DNA of 64,000 nucleotides from an uncultured Rhodopila sp. (GTDB lineage: Bacteria; Pseudomonadota; Alphaproteobacteria; Acetobacterales; Acetobacteraceae). The first letter of the stretch is position 1; every line of letters starts with the position of its first letter. The position numbers were made by a program, and so were the translations under genes. Under the pieces are notes generated by a model that saw only the letters and a list, made by a program, of their open reading frames with translations, did no database searches and had not been told where the DNA came from. The DNA lies in NCBI RefSeq assembly GCF_903915725.1, contig NZ_CAIWTY010000110.1, positions 26,724-90,723 on the forward strand. Direction: 5' to 3'. Below, one piece after another: positions 1 through 8,762 of this stretch.

Positions 1-1
1 C

Positions 2-256
2 CAGATGGACCTCGTGCCGCCGCTGCTGGATCGGCAGGTCGATCTGGTTGTCAATGGTATCGCCCTGGAACCGATTGATGTGGTTGACGGGCTGAACGAG
101 TGGATGCTGCCGCGTGACAGCACTGACGGACAAAGCGTGCTGACCATTGGCGTTCATGTCGAACATCCGGCGCGGCCCCTGGATGTCAAGGAGTCTAGCG
201 ACGACCGGCTGCTGGGGATCGGGCTGCGGACGTTCAGGATAGTTCCGATTTCGTAG
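2..256 (+). CDS. C-terminal part of an unidentified protein (5' end outside window)
   Basis: An open frame enters from the window edge and ends at TAG 254-256, giving about 84 residues. The last strand, around residues 66-80 (SDDRLLGIGLRTFRI), resembles the 'D.R.LG..L.S..' tail found at the end of many glycosyltransferase-type and polysaccharide-related proteins. That resemblance is from memory and weak. The opposite-strand frames look like shadows. The true start is upstream, and the ATG at 5 is probably internal. Confidence 0.45.
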   Translation, partial: QMDLVPPLLDRQVDLVVNGIALEPIDVVDGLNEWMLPRDSTDGQSVLTIGVHVEHPARPLDVKESSDDRLLGIGLRTFRIVPIS

Positions 257-290
257 CGGCAGTCCCGGGGGAGAAACGATCGCGGCTGCC

Positions 291-325
291 TTATACCTGT
301 CCACCTTGACAGCAACTCTCCGGGC
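291..325 (+). repeat. Left-end copy of the MITE-like element
   Basis: The segment beginning TTATACCTGTCC closely matches the left end of the element at 59136 (TTATACCAGTCC), including the following TGACrGC and TCCGG blocks. A third relative lies at 29546. The matching right end is not evident here. The downstream palindrome at 356-434 carries a CTGGTATA box in its loop that resembles the right terminal repeat. Confidence 0.5.
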
Positions 326-355
326 TGACCGGAGAGGCGGCGGACGCTAGCACAC

Positions 356-434
356 CGTCATGGCCCGGCTTGTCCGGGCCACCTATCGCGGCATTGTACT
401 GGTATAGGTGGCCCGGACAAGCCGGGCCATGACG
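356..434. repeat. Palindromic intergenic repeat, family A, copy 1
   Basis: Two perfect 31-bp inverted arms (356-386 and 404-434) flank a 17-nt loop. The arms begin CGTCATGGCCCGGCTTGTCC and end with its reverse complement. Other copies lie at 4563-4640 and 19984-20061. The copy sits downstream of both flanking convergent genes, so its transcript would fold into a long hairpin. Confidence 0.9.
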
Positions 435-476
435 ACTTAAGGTCGCGGTCACGATTCCGGTCAGCCTGAAACCGCT

Positions 477-2051
477 CTAGCCCTTGCGCAGGTTCCAGAA
501 CAGCGCATAGCCCGGCAGTACATCCGTGACCGATTTCCGGTAGACCGTGGACGGCAAAATCTGACCGAGCGGAATATACGGCACATCGACGAAAACCTGT
601 TGCTGGATCGATGCGGCGATTCGCCGCCGATCGGCCGGCTCGGTCGCATCCAGCCAGTCGTTGCGCAACGATTCCAGCGCCGCACTGGCCGGCCAGCCGC
701 GCGACGCCGCCCTTCCGTTGCCGCGTATATACACATGCACCGCGGGATCGAGCTGATCCAGTCCGGACCAGTAGGTATGGAACAGGCTCCAGCCGCCCTG
801 CTCCACCGGCTCGGTCCTGGCGAACCGCTGCAACGCGCTGCCCCAGTCGGCATATTGCGCATCGACGTTCAGGCCGATGTGCTTGAGCATGTCGGCACCA
901 ACCTCGCCGAGCGCCTTCAAGGTCGGGAAATCCGACGGTATTACCAGCACCACCCGCTCATTCGCATAGCCCGACGCCGCGACGGCCTTGCGCACGGCAC
1001 CCGGATCCCGAGGCCCGGTCAGCACCTCCATCCCGGCGGTGTTTGCCATCGGCGTGCCGGGACAGAACACCCCTACCCCGTCGCGCCAATTCGCCGGATC
1101 ACCGGCGGCGGCGGCCATGTAGTCCTGCTGGCTGACGGCGCCAAGCAACGCCCGGCGCAACGCCGGATTGTCGAACGGAGGCTGCAGGTGATTCATCCGC
1201 ATGCAGCCGATGTAGCCCATCGGGTCCGGCGGCGGAACCGTCAGCGCGGCGTTACGCCGCAGTAATGGCACCAGGTCTGCTGTCGGCGCCTCCCACCAAT
1301 CCACCTCGCCGGCCTGAATGGCGGCGGAGGCGGTGCCGGCATCCGGAATGATCGTCCATTCGACCCGCTCGACATGCACGATTTTCGGTCCGGCGGTGAA
1401 ACTTGTAGCGCCCTCCGGACGCGGCACATAGGCCGGGTTGCGCTCGTAGACGACGCGCGCCCCGGCAACACGCTCATCCGCCCTGAACCGGAATGGTCCG
1501 CTTCCGGTCATTTCGCTGATTTGCTTGAATGGATCGGTTTGCGCGAGACGTTCCGGCATCATCGCGCAGATATTCGAACCGGGCTTGCCGAGCGCGGCGG
1601 GCAGCAGCGGGAACGGGCGTTTCAGGCGAAACCGGATGGTCCTGTCGTCCGGCGCGGACAATTCGTCCGTCACCGCCAGCAGCGTCTGGCCGAAACCGTC
1701 GCGCGCACCCCAGCGGCGGATGCTGGCGATGCAGTCGCCGCCGAGAACTTTTTCGCCGTCGTGCCAGACCAGTCCGTCGCGCAACGTCAGCGTCCAGGTT
1801 CTTGCGTCGTCCTCAACCGAATGGCCCGCAACCATCTGCGGCGAGATGCGCAACGCGCTGTCCATGCCGTACAGCGTGTCGAACACCATCAAGGCATGGT
1901 TGCGGGTGACATAGGCCGCGGACCATATCGGATCGAGAACGGCGAGGTCTGATTGCGGAACAAACCGCAGGAAGGACGTGGCGGCCCCACGCCCGATGGC
2001 GGGCGCGGCCAGCGCGGCGGCGGTTGCGAGCACTGTGCGGCGGCGGATCAT
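477..2051 (-). CDS. ABC transporter substrate-binding protein, peptide/dipeptide (OppA/DppA) type
   Basis: This 524-aa periplasmic solute-binding protein belongs to family 5 (SBP_bac_5). It begins with a twin-arginine leader (MIRRRTVLATAAALAAPAIG), so export is probably by Tat. The body has family features such as SAAYVTRNHALMVFDTLYG near the N terminus and DGLVWHDGEKV about 90 residues in. I chose the ATG at 2051 because it overlaps the stop of the upstream deacetylase gene by 4 bp (ATGA), which implies translational coupling. A longer frame from 2198 would run deep into that gene. No permease or ATPase gene follows in the window, so the ligand is unknown. The coupling suggests an acetylated amine or peptide. 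Confidence 0.85.
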   Translation of the reverse strand: MIRRRTVLATAAALAAPAIGRGAATSFLRFVPQSDLAVLDPIWSAAYVTRNHALMVFDTLYGMDSALRISPQMVAGHSVEDDARTWTLTLRDGLVWHDGEKVLGGDCIASIRRWGARDGFGQTLLAVTDELSAPDDRTIRFRLKRPFPLLPAALGKPGSNICAMMPERLAQTDPFKQISEMTGSGPFRFRADERVAGARVVYERNPAYVPRPEGATSFTAGPKIVHVERVEWTIIPDAGTASAAIQAGEVDWWEAPTADLVPLLRRNAALTVPPPDPMGYIGCMRMNHLQPPFDNPALRRALLGAVSQQDYMAAAAGDPANWRDGVGVFCPGTPMANTAGMEVLTGPRDPGAVRKAVAASGYANERVVLVIPSDFPTLKALGEVGADMLKHIGLNVDAQYADWGSALQRFARTEPVEQGGWSLFHTYWSGLDQLDPAVHVYIRGNGRAASRGWPASAALESLRNDWLDATEPADRRRIAASIQQQVFVDVPYIPLGQILPSTVYRKSVTDVLPGYALFWNLRKG

Positions 2052-3073
2052 CGGATCACTCCCAGCCCGGCCAGGAACGCGGTCAGGTTGGCGCCGAGAC
2101 GCTCGACCAGGTAGCCGCCCTCCTGGATCAGCACCGTGGGCAGGCCCAACCCCGCGACCAGTGCACCGGCGGCCCGAAAACCCTCGGCGCCGACGCACAG
2201 ATTGGCCGCCGGATCACCCTGCTGCGCGTCGAAGCCGACTGAAACGACAAGCCCCGATGGCTGCTTGCCGGCGATGGCTTCATGTCCGCGGATGATCGCC
2301 GCGATGAAGCTATCGTCGCGCGCACCGGGCGGCAGCGGCAGGTTCAGGTTCCAGCCCAACCCTCTGCCCTGGCCGGTTTCATCGGCATAGCCGGCGAACC
2401 AGGGATACAAACCGGCCGGATCGCCGTGCACCGAAACGTAATGCACGTCGTCGCGCTCATAGAAAATCTGCTGCGTGCCGTTGCCGTGATGCACGTCGAA
2501 ATCCAGGATAGCCACCGGCCCGATGCCGCGATCCAACAGGCGCTGCGCGGCGATCGCGGCATTGTTCAGGTAGCAGAACCCACCTGCCATGTCGGTGTGC
2601 GCGTGGTGCCCCGGCGGGCGGCACAGCGCATAGGCGAACCGCTCGCCGCCCAACACCGCGTCGGCCGCTTCGACGGCGGCGGACGCGGAATCAACGGCGG
2701 CGCTCCAGGTTGCGGCGACGATCGGGGCGCTGAGGCTGCTGAGATAATAGCCCGCCTGCCCGAGCACACCCTCCGGCAGCCGCGCCTTATGCCGAACCGC
2801 ATAAGCCTGCGCCCGCAGCATCGGCCCGGCATCGGAAAGTTCCTGCCAGCGCGAGAAAGCCGTCTGCAGGAACGCCAGATATCCGGCGTCGTGGACGCGG
2901 CCGATGGGCTGCAACCCGCGATCCGCCGCCAGGCGTGTCGGCAGGCCGGCGGCGAGGACCGCTTCCAGCAGGGCATCCGCCCGCGCCGGAACTTCCCAAT
3001 ATCGGCGGAGCTCGCCGGGCAGGGTAAAACGGTCGGGGTCGTGCCCGGCGTGGTTTGTTGTAATGACAATCAT
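2048..3073 (-). CDS. Histone-deacetylase-family / acetylpolyamine amidohydrolase
   Basis: This 341-aa zinc amidohydrolase belongs to the HDAC superfamily and probably removes acetyl groups from acetylated polyamines or other small amides in the cytoplasm. Visible motifs are RPPGHHA (tandem catalytic His 156-157), AILDFDVHHGNGT (zinc ligands Asp193 and His195) and GFDAQQGDP further on. Length and the FCYLNNAAIAA block fit the bacterial class II/APAH group. It is the first gene of a two-gene minus-strand operon, with its stop overlapping the start of a peptide-type binding protein. Uptake followed by deacetylation of the same ligand is an inference. Confidence 0.88.
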   Translation of the reverse strand: MIVITTNHAGHDPDRFTLPGELRRYWEVPARADALLEAVLAAGLPTRLAADRGLQPIGRVHDAGYLAFLQTAFSRWQELSDAGPMLRAQAYAVRHKARLPEGVLGQAGYYLSSLSAPIVAATWSAAVDSASAAVEAADAVLGGERFAYALCRPPGHHAHTDMAGGFCYLNNAAIAAQRLLDRGIGPVAILDFDVHHGNGTQQIFYERDDVHYVSVHGDPAGLYPWFAGYADETGQGRGLGWNLNLPLPPGARDDSFIAAIIRGHEAIAGKQPSGLVVSVGFDAQQGDPAANLCVGAEGFRAAGALVAGLGLPTVLIQEGGYLVERLGANLTAFLAGLGVIR

Positions 3074-3211
3074 TTGTCAGCTCCGCCTTGCGCGGATGTG
3101 ACAATGCAAGCCGGGCGGTCAACAGGCAAGGCTGCCTCTTGCCGAACCCGGCGGTATCATCACTTATAACCTGTAAAGATGGCGGTTTTCTATTCTACCG
3201 GGAGCAGAAGT

Positions 3212-3823
3212 ATGTTGATAGCGCGGTTCCTCGTTCTGAGTTTGGCGGCCGGCATTACCGCGGGCGCGATGGCATTCGCTCAAACACCGGCTCCGGCCAG
3301 GGTGCGGGGGACGATCAGTTCGGTTGACGCCGGGGAACTGCGGGTGACCAGCCGCTCCGGCGACACGGTGGCGCTGAAACTGCCGGCGGATGCCACGGTG
3401 ACGATCATCGAGCCGATTGCGATCGACGCGATCAAGCCGGGGTCGTTCATCGGCACCGCGGCCAGGACCCAACCGGACGGAACGCTGCGGGCGTTGGAGA
3501 TTCAGGTGTTTCCTGAATTGATGCGCGGCGTTGGTGAGGGCAACCGGCCGTGGGACCTGGGTCCGGACAGCAGCATGACAAACGGGACGGTCGGGACCCT
3601 GGAGAAACTGACGGACGGCCGCACGCTGACGCTGGGTTACAAGGGCGGCGAAAAGACGGTGATCGTGCCCGCGGGGGCGCCGATCATTACGTATGAGCCG
3701 GGCAGCAGGGCGGCTTTGAGTCCAGGGGCGCATGTCATCGTGACGGCGACCCGCAATCCGGACGAGACGTTGACGGCGGTGCGCGTCGGCGTCGGCAAGG
3801 ACGGGCTGGTGCCGCCCATGTAA
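3212..3823 (+). CDS. Exported hypothetical protein, DUF5666-like beta-rich
   Basis: This 203-aa protein has a signal peptide (MLIARFLVLSLAAGITAGAMAFAQ) followed by two similar halves rich in beta strand. Each half has the form 'V.GTI..VD...L.V....G....LP..A.V': residues about 30-90 start with VRGTISSVDAGELRV, and residues about 125-190 start with NGTVGTLEKLTDGRTL. This is the small OB-like pattern seen in DUF5666-type periplasmic proteins. I chose ATG 3212 because GGGAGCAGAAG lies just upstream and the signal peptide begins there; the in-frame ATG at 3179 would add 11 residues. Function is unknown. Confidence 0.7.
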   Translation: MLIARFLVLSLAAGITAGAMAFAQTPAPARVRGTISSVDAGELRVTSRSGDTVALKLPADATVTIIEPIAIDAIKPGSFIGTAARTQPDGTLRALEIQVFPELMRGVGEGNRPWDLGPDSSMTNGTVGTLEKLTDGRTLTLGYKGGEKTVIVPAGAPIITYEPGSRAALSPGAHVIVTATRNPDETLTAVRVGVGKDGLVPPM

Positions 3824-3826
3824 CGA

Positions 3827-4504
3827 TCAAGCAGGTGGATCGAACGCCCGTATCCGCGGCAATGCGCTGTCGTACCGTTCCACCTGCACCACGGTCAGTT
3901 GCCCGGTGCAAGCCTGCGCCAGTTTCGACGTCTCCGCGTCCAGGCCCGTCGGCGCCGGCAACTTTTGCCGATCGGGGTCCCGGCGGAAGGCCCGCACGAT
4001 GCCGCCGGTCCAGGGCAGCGTCGGCAGGGTCAACTCGCCCCGCGCCCAGAACGCATGGAAGTCCGACGGATCATCGCCGCGTTGCGGCCCGCGGCGGGGC
4101 AAATCAGAGAAAATCGCGTGGTCATCCCGCGACTGGCCATACGGCGCAGACACCGGTTGCATCGCCACCATCAGCGGATCGTTCGCGGACGCGCCGATAT
4201 CCGACCGCTCCAGCGTCACCGTCGCGGGAAACACCGATCGCCCGGGCCAGGACAACGGCACCCACTCGTCCCGTCCGCGGCGGCGATCCGGGCCGGGACC
4301 GCCCTCCAGCCAGCCGCGCCGCGCCATCGGCGTGGCGATGCGGACGCGGTGGGTCAGGGAGGCGGGCATCTTGCCGAGCAGTGGTGCCGGGTCGGGGTCG
4401 CGCGGATGCGGCTCGATGTGGATGCCATCGCCTCGGCGCAGGACCGAGAACGCGCCCCAATGCGAGCTATGCGGGATCGGGGCGCCGCCAGGGCCGGTGT
4501 CCAT
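3827..4504 (-). pseudogene. Collapsed BisC/TorA-type molybdopterin oxidoreductase
   Basis: The 225-codon frame is a mosaic of three parts of a roughly 770-aa biotin-sulfoxide/TMAO reductase-like enzyme. Residues 10-85 (HSSHWGAF, then RRGWLEGGPGPDRRRGRDE and VPLSW) match the N terminus. The middle (PATVTLERSDIGASANDPLM, then DDHAIFSDL) matches the substrate-domain region. The end (SKLAQACTGQLTVVQVERYD, RAFDPP) matches the extreme C terminus. The joins, near residue 86 and about residue 190, skip hundreds of residues, including most of the molybdopterin-binding domains. The reading frame survived both deletions, but the product cannot be a working enzyme. Confidence 0.8.
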
Positions 4505-4562
4505 GGTCGGATTGGCGCATGGAAAGCCGCGGCGGGCTATGGGCGGGGTGCTGTTTTACTCT

Positions 4563-4640
4563 CGTCATGGCCCGGCTTGTCCGGCCCCCTGTACAGGCAA
4601 TCTGCCGCGATAGATGGCCCGGACAAGCCGGGCCATGACG
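4563..4640. repeat. Palindromic intergenic repeat, family A, copy 2
   Basis: The outer arms CGTCATGGCCCGGCTTGTCC and the reverse complement ending CCATGACG are intact. The inner part differs from copy 1 (CCCCTGTACAGGC in place of the CCACCTAT side), so the inner pairing is weaker. It lies upstream of the molybdopterin oxidoreductase remnant and downstream of cysE. Confidence 0.85.
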
Positions 4641-4672
4641 AATGGAGCGAATGACGTAACGGACGAATTGCT

Positions 4673-5569
4673 TCAGATCGTGTAGTTGAACGACTGATAC
4701 GCCAGGTCGCTCAGCGTCTGGTTCATCGACTTCATCGGCTCGTCCGTCTCGGCGATACGGACCACTTTGGCCGGTACCCCGGCTACCGTCGCATGCGCCG
4801 GCACCGGTTTCAGCACCACGGACCCCGCGGCGATGCGGGCATGCTCACCCACCTCGATGTTGCCGAGGATCGCTGCGCCGGCGCCGATGACGACGCCGTG
4901 ACGCACCTTCGGGTGGCGGTCGCCGTGCTCCTTGCCGCTGCCGCCCAGGGTGACGTGGTGCAGCATGGAGACGTTATCGCCGATCTCCGCGGTTTCGCCG
5001 ACGACGAGGCCGGTGGCGTGGTCAAGGAAGATGCCGTGCCCGAGCTTGGCCGCCGGATGGATGTCGGTCTGGAACACCTCCGACGAGCGGCTTTGCAGGT
5101 ACAGCGCAAAATCGCGCTCCCCGTGGTTCCACAGCCAGTGGTTCAGGCGGTGCGCCTGAATGGCGTGGAAGCCCTTAAAATACAGCAGCGGCTCGATCAG
5201 CCGGTCGCAGGCCGGGTCGCGATCCAGTACGGCGGCGATGTCGGCCTTGGCGGCTTCGACGATGCAGCCGTCATCGGCGCAGGCCTTGTTGAACGCCTGG
5301 ACGATCAGCGGCAGCGAGACGACGTCGTTGCGTAGCCGCGCGGCGACGCGATGGAACACCGCGGTTTCGAAGCTGGGCTGGTTGAGGATCGAATCGAAGA
5401 ACAGCGGCGCCAGTTTCGGCTCCCGCTCATAGGCTTCCTCGGCTTCGCGCCGCAAGCGCTGCCACAGCGCGTCGGTGACGGCTTCGGTTTCCTCCGTCGG
5501 CACAAGGGTCAGGCGGCAGGGGTTCGGGCGCTTCATGCTGGTTCCCGTCGCAGAAAGATTTTCATCCAT
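4673..5569 (-). CDS. cysE: Serine O-acetyltransferase
   Basis: CysE transfers acetyl from acetyl-CoA to L-serine, the first committed step of cysteine synthesis. The 298-aa product has the alpha-helical N-terminal domain (residues about 30-160, with RDPACDRLIEPLLYFKGFHA) and the left-handed hexapeptide-repeat domain. The latter contains DIHPAAKLGHGIFLDHATG, GETAEIGDNVSMLHHVTLGG and GVVIGAGAAILGNIEVG, with the catalytic Asp/His in LDHATG and the CoA-binding LGGSGK. An alternative start at Met12 (ATG 5536) is preceded by GGGAACC, so the N-terminal 11 residues are uncertain. The gene stands alone; no sulfur genes adjoin it. Confidence 0.93.
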   Translation of the reverse strand: MDENLSATGTSMKRPNPCRLTLVPTEETEAVTDALWQRLRREAEEAYEREPKLAPLFFDSILNQPSFETAVFHRVAARLRNDVVSLPLIVQAFNKACADDGCIVEAAKADIAAVLDRDPACDRLIEPLLYFKGFHAIQAHRLNHWLWNHGERDFALYLQSRSSEVFQTDIHPAAKLGHGIFLDHATGLVVGETAEIGDNVSMLHHVTLGGSGKEHGDRHPKVRHGVVIGAGAAILGNIEVGEHARIAAGSVVLKPVPAHATVAGVPAKVVRIAETDEPMKSMNQTLSDLAYQSFNYTI

Positions 5570-5639
5570 TATGGAATGCTATTCTACATCATCGGGCGCC
5601 TGAGGGATACGTCAACTCCTTTTGTCGGAGATTCCGCTA

Positions 5640-6668
5640 TTACCGCGGCGTCTCGCCGACTGTGTCGGCGGCGTAGGCCTGCCGATCGCCCATTGGCTTC
5701 GGACTTCCGACGGTTGAATCGGCGGTCGTCTGCCGCTCGGCCTCGGCGTTGATGACCGCGCCGAACAGCGCTGCGAAGGCTGACAAATATAGCCAGGTCA
5801 ACATGATGACGACCCCACCGAGTGAACCGTAGGTCTTGTCGTAGCTGTTGAAATGGGTGACGTAGATGCTGAACCCGACCGATCCGGCGATCCACAGCAG
5901 CGTCGCGATGATGGCCCCTGGCGACACCCATCGCCAGCGGGCCGTCTTACGGTTCGGCGCATAGCGATACAGCACCGACAGGCCGGTCATGACCAGCAGG
6001 ATCAGCAGCGGCCACTCCAGCCCCGTCACCACCCATTGGACGTCAGCCCCGAGCCCGACCACCTGCATCGCCGCCGGCAGCACGCCGACAAGCGCGATGC
6101 TGACGGTGCCGCCAACCAGCGCCAGCAGCGTCAGGCCGATGGCGATCAGGTTGAGCTTGAAGAAGCCACGCGTCTCCTTCTCCCGGTAGGCGATGTCGAG
6201 GGCGGTGATCATGCCGCTCATGCCGCGCGATGCGCTCCAGAGCGCGAACAACAAGGCCACCACCGCGCTGAGGCCGAGCGATCCGCTCGACGCGGTGACC
6301 AGCTTGTGCAGTTGATCTGCTACCATCTGCGTGCTTTCCGGCGGCAGCACGTCCGCCAGCGCTTCGACCTGGCGCTCGACCTGAACGGGGTCGAGCAACA
6401 GGCCATAGATCGAGACCAGGGCGGCCAGCGCCGGAAACAGCGCCAGCAGCACGGCGTAGGTGACGCCGCCGGAGACCAGGAAGATGTTGTTTTCGGACAC
6501 CTCGGCCCAGGAGCGAACCAGGATGTCTTTCCAGCCGGGCGCCGGGATTTGCCCCGGATGGCCGGCCGATCGGCCGCGGTTCTGCTGGGGGGCGGACGGC
6601 GGCTGCCGCTGGGGCGCCAGCGCTGCCAGATCGTCTTTCAGCTTGCCGAGGCGATCCGCGTTGCCCAT
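5640..6668 (-). CDS. YihY/BrkB-family inner-membrane protein
   Basis: This 342-aa integral membrane protein is of the YihY/UPF0761 family. A soluble N terminus (residues 1-55) is followed by the diagnostic SENNIFLVSGGVTYAVLLALFPALAAL. Further helices lie around residues 125-150, 175-205, 215-240, 255-275 and 290-320, the last containing TYGSLGGVVIMLTWLYLSAFAALFGA. GAAGGGACTTCC before ATG 6668 serves as ribosome-binding site. The family was once labelled ribonuclease BN, which is not supported. The transported substrate is unknown. Confidence 0.88.
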   Translation of the reverse strand: MGNADRLGKLKDDLAALAPQRQPPSAPQQNRGRSAGHPGQIPAPGWKDILVRSWAEVSENNIFLVSGGVTYAVLLALFPALAALVSIYGLLLDPVQVERQVEALADVLPPESTQMVADQLHKLVTASSGSLGLSAVVALLFALWSASRGMSGMITALDIAYREKETRGFFKLNLIAIGLTLLALVGGTVSIALVGVLPAAMQVVGLGADVQWVVTGLEWPLLILLVMTGLSVLYRYAPNRKTARWRWVSPGAIIATLLWIAGSVGFSIYVTHFNSYDKTYGSLGGVVIMLTWLYLSAFAALFGAVINAEAERQTTADSTVGSPKPMGDRQAYAADTVGETPR

Positions 6669-6728
6669 GGAAGTCCCTTCACCGGTAGCAGGGTGAACGG
6701 GCGCGGCGGGGCCGAGTTGCCGCGGATC

Positions 6729-7403
6729 CTAAAGCAAGGATTGAGCAGGCTCCAGCAGATCCGGTCCATCGTTGCGCACGTTGCCGATACGCCTGTCTAT
6801 CGGCCAGAAGCGCAGAACGCCATCGGCGGATGGCTTCAGCAGCGCCGCGGGATCGCCGGCCGTTTCACCGAGCCAAATCGGCCAGTCCGCCGGCTCCAGG
6901 ATGACCGGCATGCGTTCATGCAGCGCGGACATCTGTTGGTTGGCGTGCGTCGTCACGATAGCAAAGCTGCGGAGGATGTCGCCGTCCGGGGAGCGCCAGC
7001 CCTCCCAAATGCCGGCGAAACCCAGCGGATCGCCGTCCATGCGGACGATCGCGAACGGTGTCTTGCCGCCCGGGTCCGCCCGCCATTCGTAGAATGCCGC
7101 GGCGGGAACCAGGCAGCGGCGCTTGGCGAAGGCGGCGCGGAACATTCCGGATGTGGCGACTGTTTCCGCCCGCGCGTTGACCGGGCGGCGGGCGGCCTTG
7201 ATGTCCTTGGTGAAGGCCGGGACGAAACCCCAGGTCAGCAGACCGAGGTGGCGTTCCCCCGTCTCCGGATGCCGCCGCACCACCGGCGCATCCATCGTCG
7301 GCGCCATGTTCCATGTCGGCTTCAGGTTGGGCAGCGAATTGCTGGTCCCGAACAGCCGGGCGATCAGGTCCGGTGGAAGGAAGCTGGCGTAGCGTCCGCA
7401 CAT
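6729..7403 (-). CDS. SOS response-associated peptidase (SRAP/HMCES, YedK family)
   Basis: This 224-aa protein shields abasic sites in single-stranded DNA by forming a thiazolidine crosslink through Cys2. The start is fixed at ATG 7403 because the sequence must begin MCGRY with Cys as second residue; a longer frame from 7622 is not credible. Other family signatures are WNMAPT (residues about 31-36), RPVNARAET, RRCLVPAAAFYEW and HERMPVIL. A typical Arg replaces nothing obvious. It lies divergent from the zinc dehydrogenase at 7531. Confidence 0.92.
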   Translation of the reverse strand: MCGRYASFLPPDLIARLFGTSNSLPNLKPTWNMAPTMDAPVVRRHPETGERHLGLLTWGFVPAFTKDIKAARRPVNARAETVATSGMFRAAFAKRRCLVPAAAFYEWRADPGGKTPFAIVRMDGDPLGFAGIWEGWRSPDGDILRSFAIVTTHANQQMSALHERMPVILEPADWPIWLGETAGDPAALLKPSADGVLRFWPIDRRIGNVRNDGPDLLEPAQSLL

Positions 7404-7530
7404 GAAGATCAGTTTGCGCGAAAGCGGCCGATGGGCAACCCCCGATGATCGCGGCGTTATGAGCGGGGCCGCTGCAACGCCCTCCCTGCGGCGGACATTC
7501 GGATGGGATGTCTCAGCAAGGTAGGCGTTC

Positions 7531-8700
7531 ATGAAAGCTCTCGCGTGGCACGGCAAAGGCAAGATGCGCTGCGATACCGTTCCGGATCCGAAAATCGAGC
7601 ATCCGCGCGATGCGATCATCAAGGTGACAAGTTGCGCGATCTGCGGCTCCGACCTGCATATCTATGACGGGGTGATTCCCTCGATGCAGCACGGCGATGT
7701 GCTCGGGCATGAAACGATGGGCGAGGTCGTCGAGCTCGGTTCCGAGACGCGGAATTTGAAGATCGGCGACCGCGTGGTCGTGCCGTTTACGATCTCTTGC
7801 GGCGAATGCTTCTTCTGCACGCGGGGGTTTTACTCCGGCTGCGAGCGGTCGAACCCGAACAAAGAGATGGCGGAAAAGCTGTGGGGTCATTCGCCGGCCG
7901 GTTTGTTCGGCTACTCCCACCTGCTCGGCGGCTATGCCGGCGGTCAGGCCGAGTATCTACGGGTGCCATACGCCGATGTCGGGCCCATCACGGTGCCGGA
8001 CGGGATCACGGACGAACAGGCGCTGTTCCTGTCGGACATTTTCCCGACCGGCTACATGGCGGCGGATTTCTGCAACATCCAGCCGGGCGACACGATCGCG
8101 ATCTGGGGCTGCGGTCCGGTCGGGCAGTTCGCCATCCGCAGCGCGTTCCTGCTCGGCGCCGAACGGGTGATCGCGATTGACACGGTACCGGAACGCCTCG
8201 CCATGGCGCGGGAAGCCGGGGCGCTGACGCTGGATTTCAAAGCGGAAGATATTTACGACCGCATCCAGGATCTGACCTCCGGCCGCGGCGCCGATGCCTG
8301 CATCGATGCGGTCGGAACCGAGGCCGATGCGACCGGCAGTGCGGACTCGCTGATCGATCGCGTCAAGGTCGCCACCTTCATGGGCACCGATCGGCCTCAC
8401 GTCTTGCGGCAGATTATTCATTGCTGCCGCAATTTCGGCAACATATCGATTGTCGGAGTCTATGGCGGGTTCCTCGACAAGGTCCCGATGGGGTCTGCCA
8501 TCAACCGCGGCCTGACGTTCCGCATGGCGCAGACGCCGGTGCAATATTACCTGCCGATGCTGATGGAGCGTGTTCAACGGGGCGATATCGATCCATCCTT
8601 CGTCATTACCCACCGCGCAAGGCTCCATGACGGACCGGACCTCTACAAGACATTCCGGGACAAAAAGGACGGCTGCATCAAAGTCGTGCTGAAACCCTGA
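7531..8700 (+). CDS. Zinc-dependent alcohol dehydrogenase, formaldehyde-dehydrogenase-like
   Basis: This 389-aa medium-chain dehydrogenase resembles the long glutathione-independent formaldehyde dehydrogenase group. Catalytic zinc ligands are Cys38 (CAICGSDLH) and His60-Glu61 (LGHE). The four structural-zinc cysteines are Cys90, 93, 96 and 104. The Rossmann motif is [10 protein letters not shown], followed by the acidic AIDTVPERL that favours NAD. The stretch between residues 105 and 170 ([20 protein letters not shown]) is typical of this subgroup. A 14-codon SDR remnant follows, so an SDR partner was probably lost. The true substrate is not certain. Confidence 0.85.
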   Translation: MKALAWHGKGKMRCDTVPDPKIEHPRDAIIKVTSCAICGSDLHIYDGVIPSMQHGDVLGHETMGEVVELGSETRNLKIGDRVVVPFTISCGECFFCTRGFYSGCERSNPNKEMAEKLWGHSPAGLFGYSHLLGGYAGGQAEYLRVPYADVGPITVPDGITDEQALFLSDIFPTGYMAADFCNIQPGDTIAIWGCGPVGQFAIRSAFLLGAERVIAIDTVPERLAMAREAGALTLDFKAEDIYDRIQDLTSGRGADACIDAVGTEADATGSADSLIDRVKVATFMGTDRPHVLRQIIHCCRNFGNISIVGVYGGFLDKVPMGSAINRGLTFRMAQTPVQYYLPMLMERVQRGDIDPSFVITHRARLHDGPDLYKTFRDKKDGCIKVVLKP

Positions 8701-8714
8701 CATCGGAGAACGCC

Positions 8715-8759
8715 ATGGTGCCGGAAACACGCGCGCTGGCAATTGTCACCGGGGAATAG
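8715..8759 (+). pseudogene. 14-codon stub of a short-chain dehydrogenase
   Basis: After the dehydrogenase stop, GGAGAACGCC precedes an ATG reading MVPETRALAIVTGE and then TAG. ALAIVTG is the canonical first strand and start of the SDR glycine motif (normally VTGxxxGIG). It breaks off exactly at the nucleotide-binding turn, next to the end of the convergent glycerophosphodiesterase gene. It reads as a 5' remnant of a deleted SDR gene. A chance short ORF is possible. Confidence 0.5.
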
Positions 8760-8762
8760 CCT

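Noticed and set aside
356..434. CRISPR array or intrinsic terminator at the palindromes
   Set aside because: No regularly spaced direct repeats are present. The hairpins lack a following T run and recur as dispersed copies, so they are classed as repeats.
5640..6668. Ribonuclease BN annotation
   Set aside because: YihY proteins were once mislabelled so. The sequence is a multi-helix membrane protein with no nuclease motif.
5853..7448. 531-codon plus-strand frame across YihY and SRAP genes
   Set aside because: It spans two well-supported minus-strand genes and has Gln/Arg-rich shadow composition.
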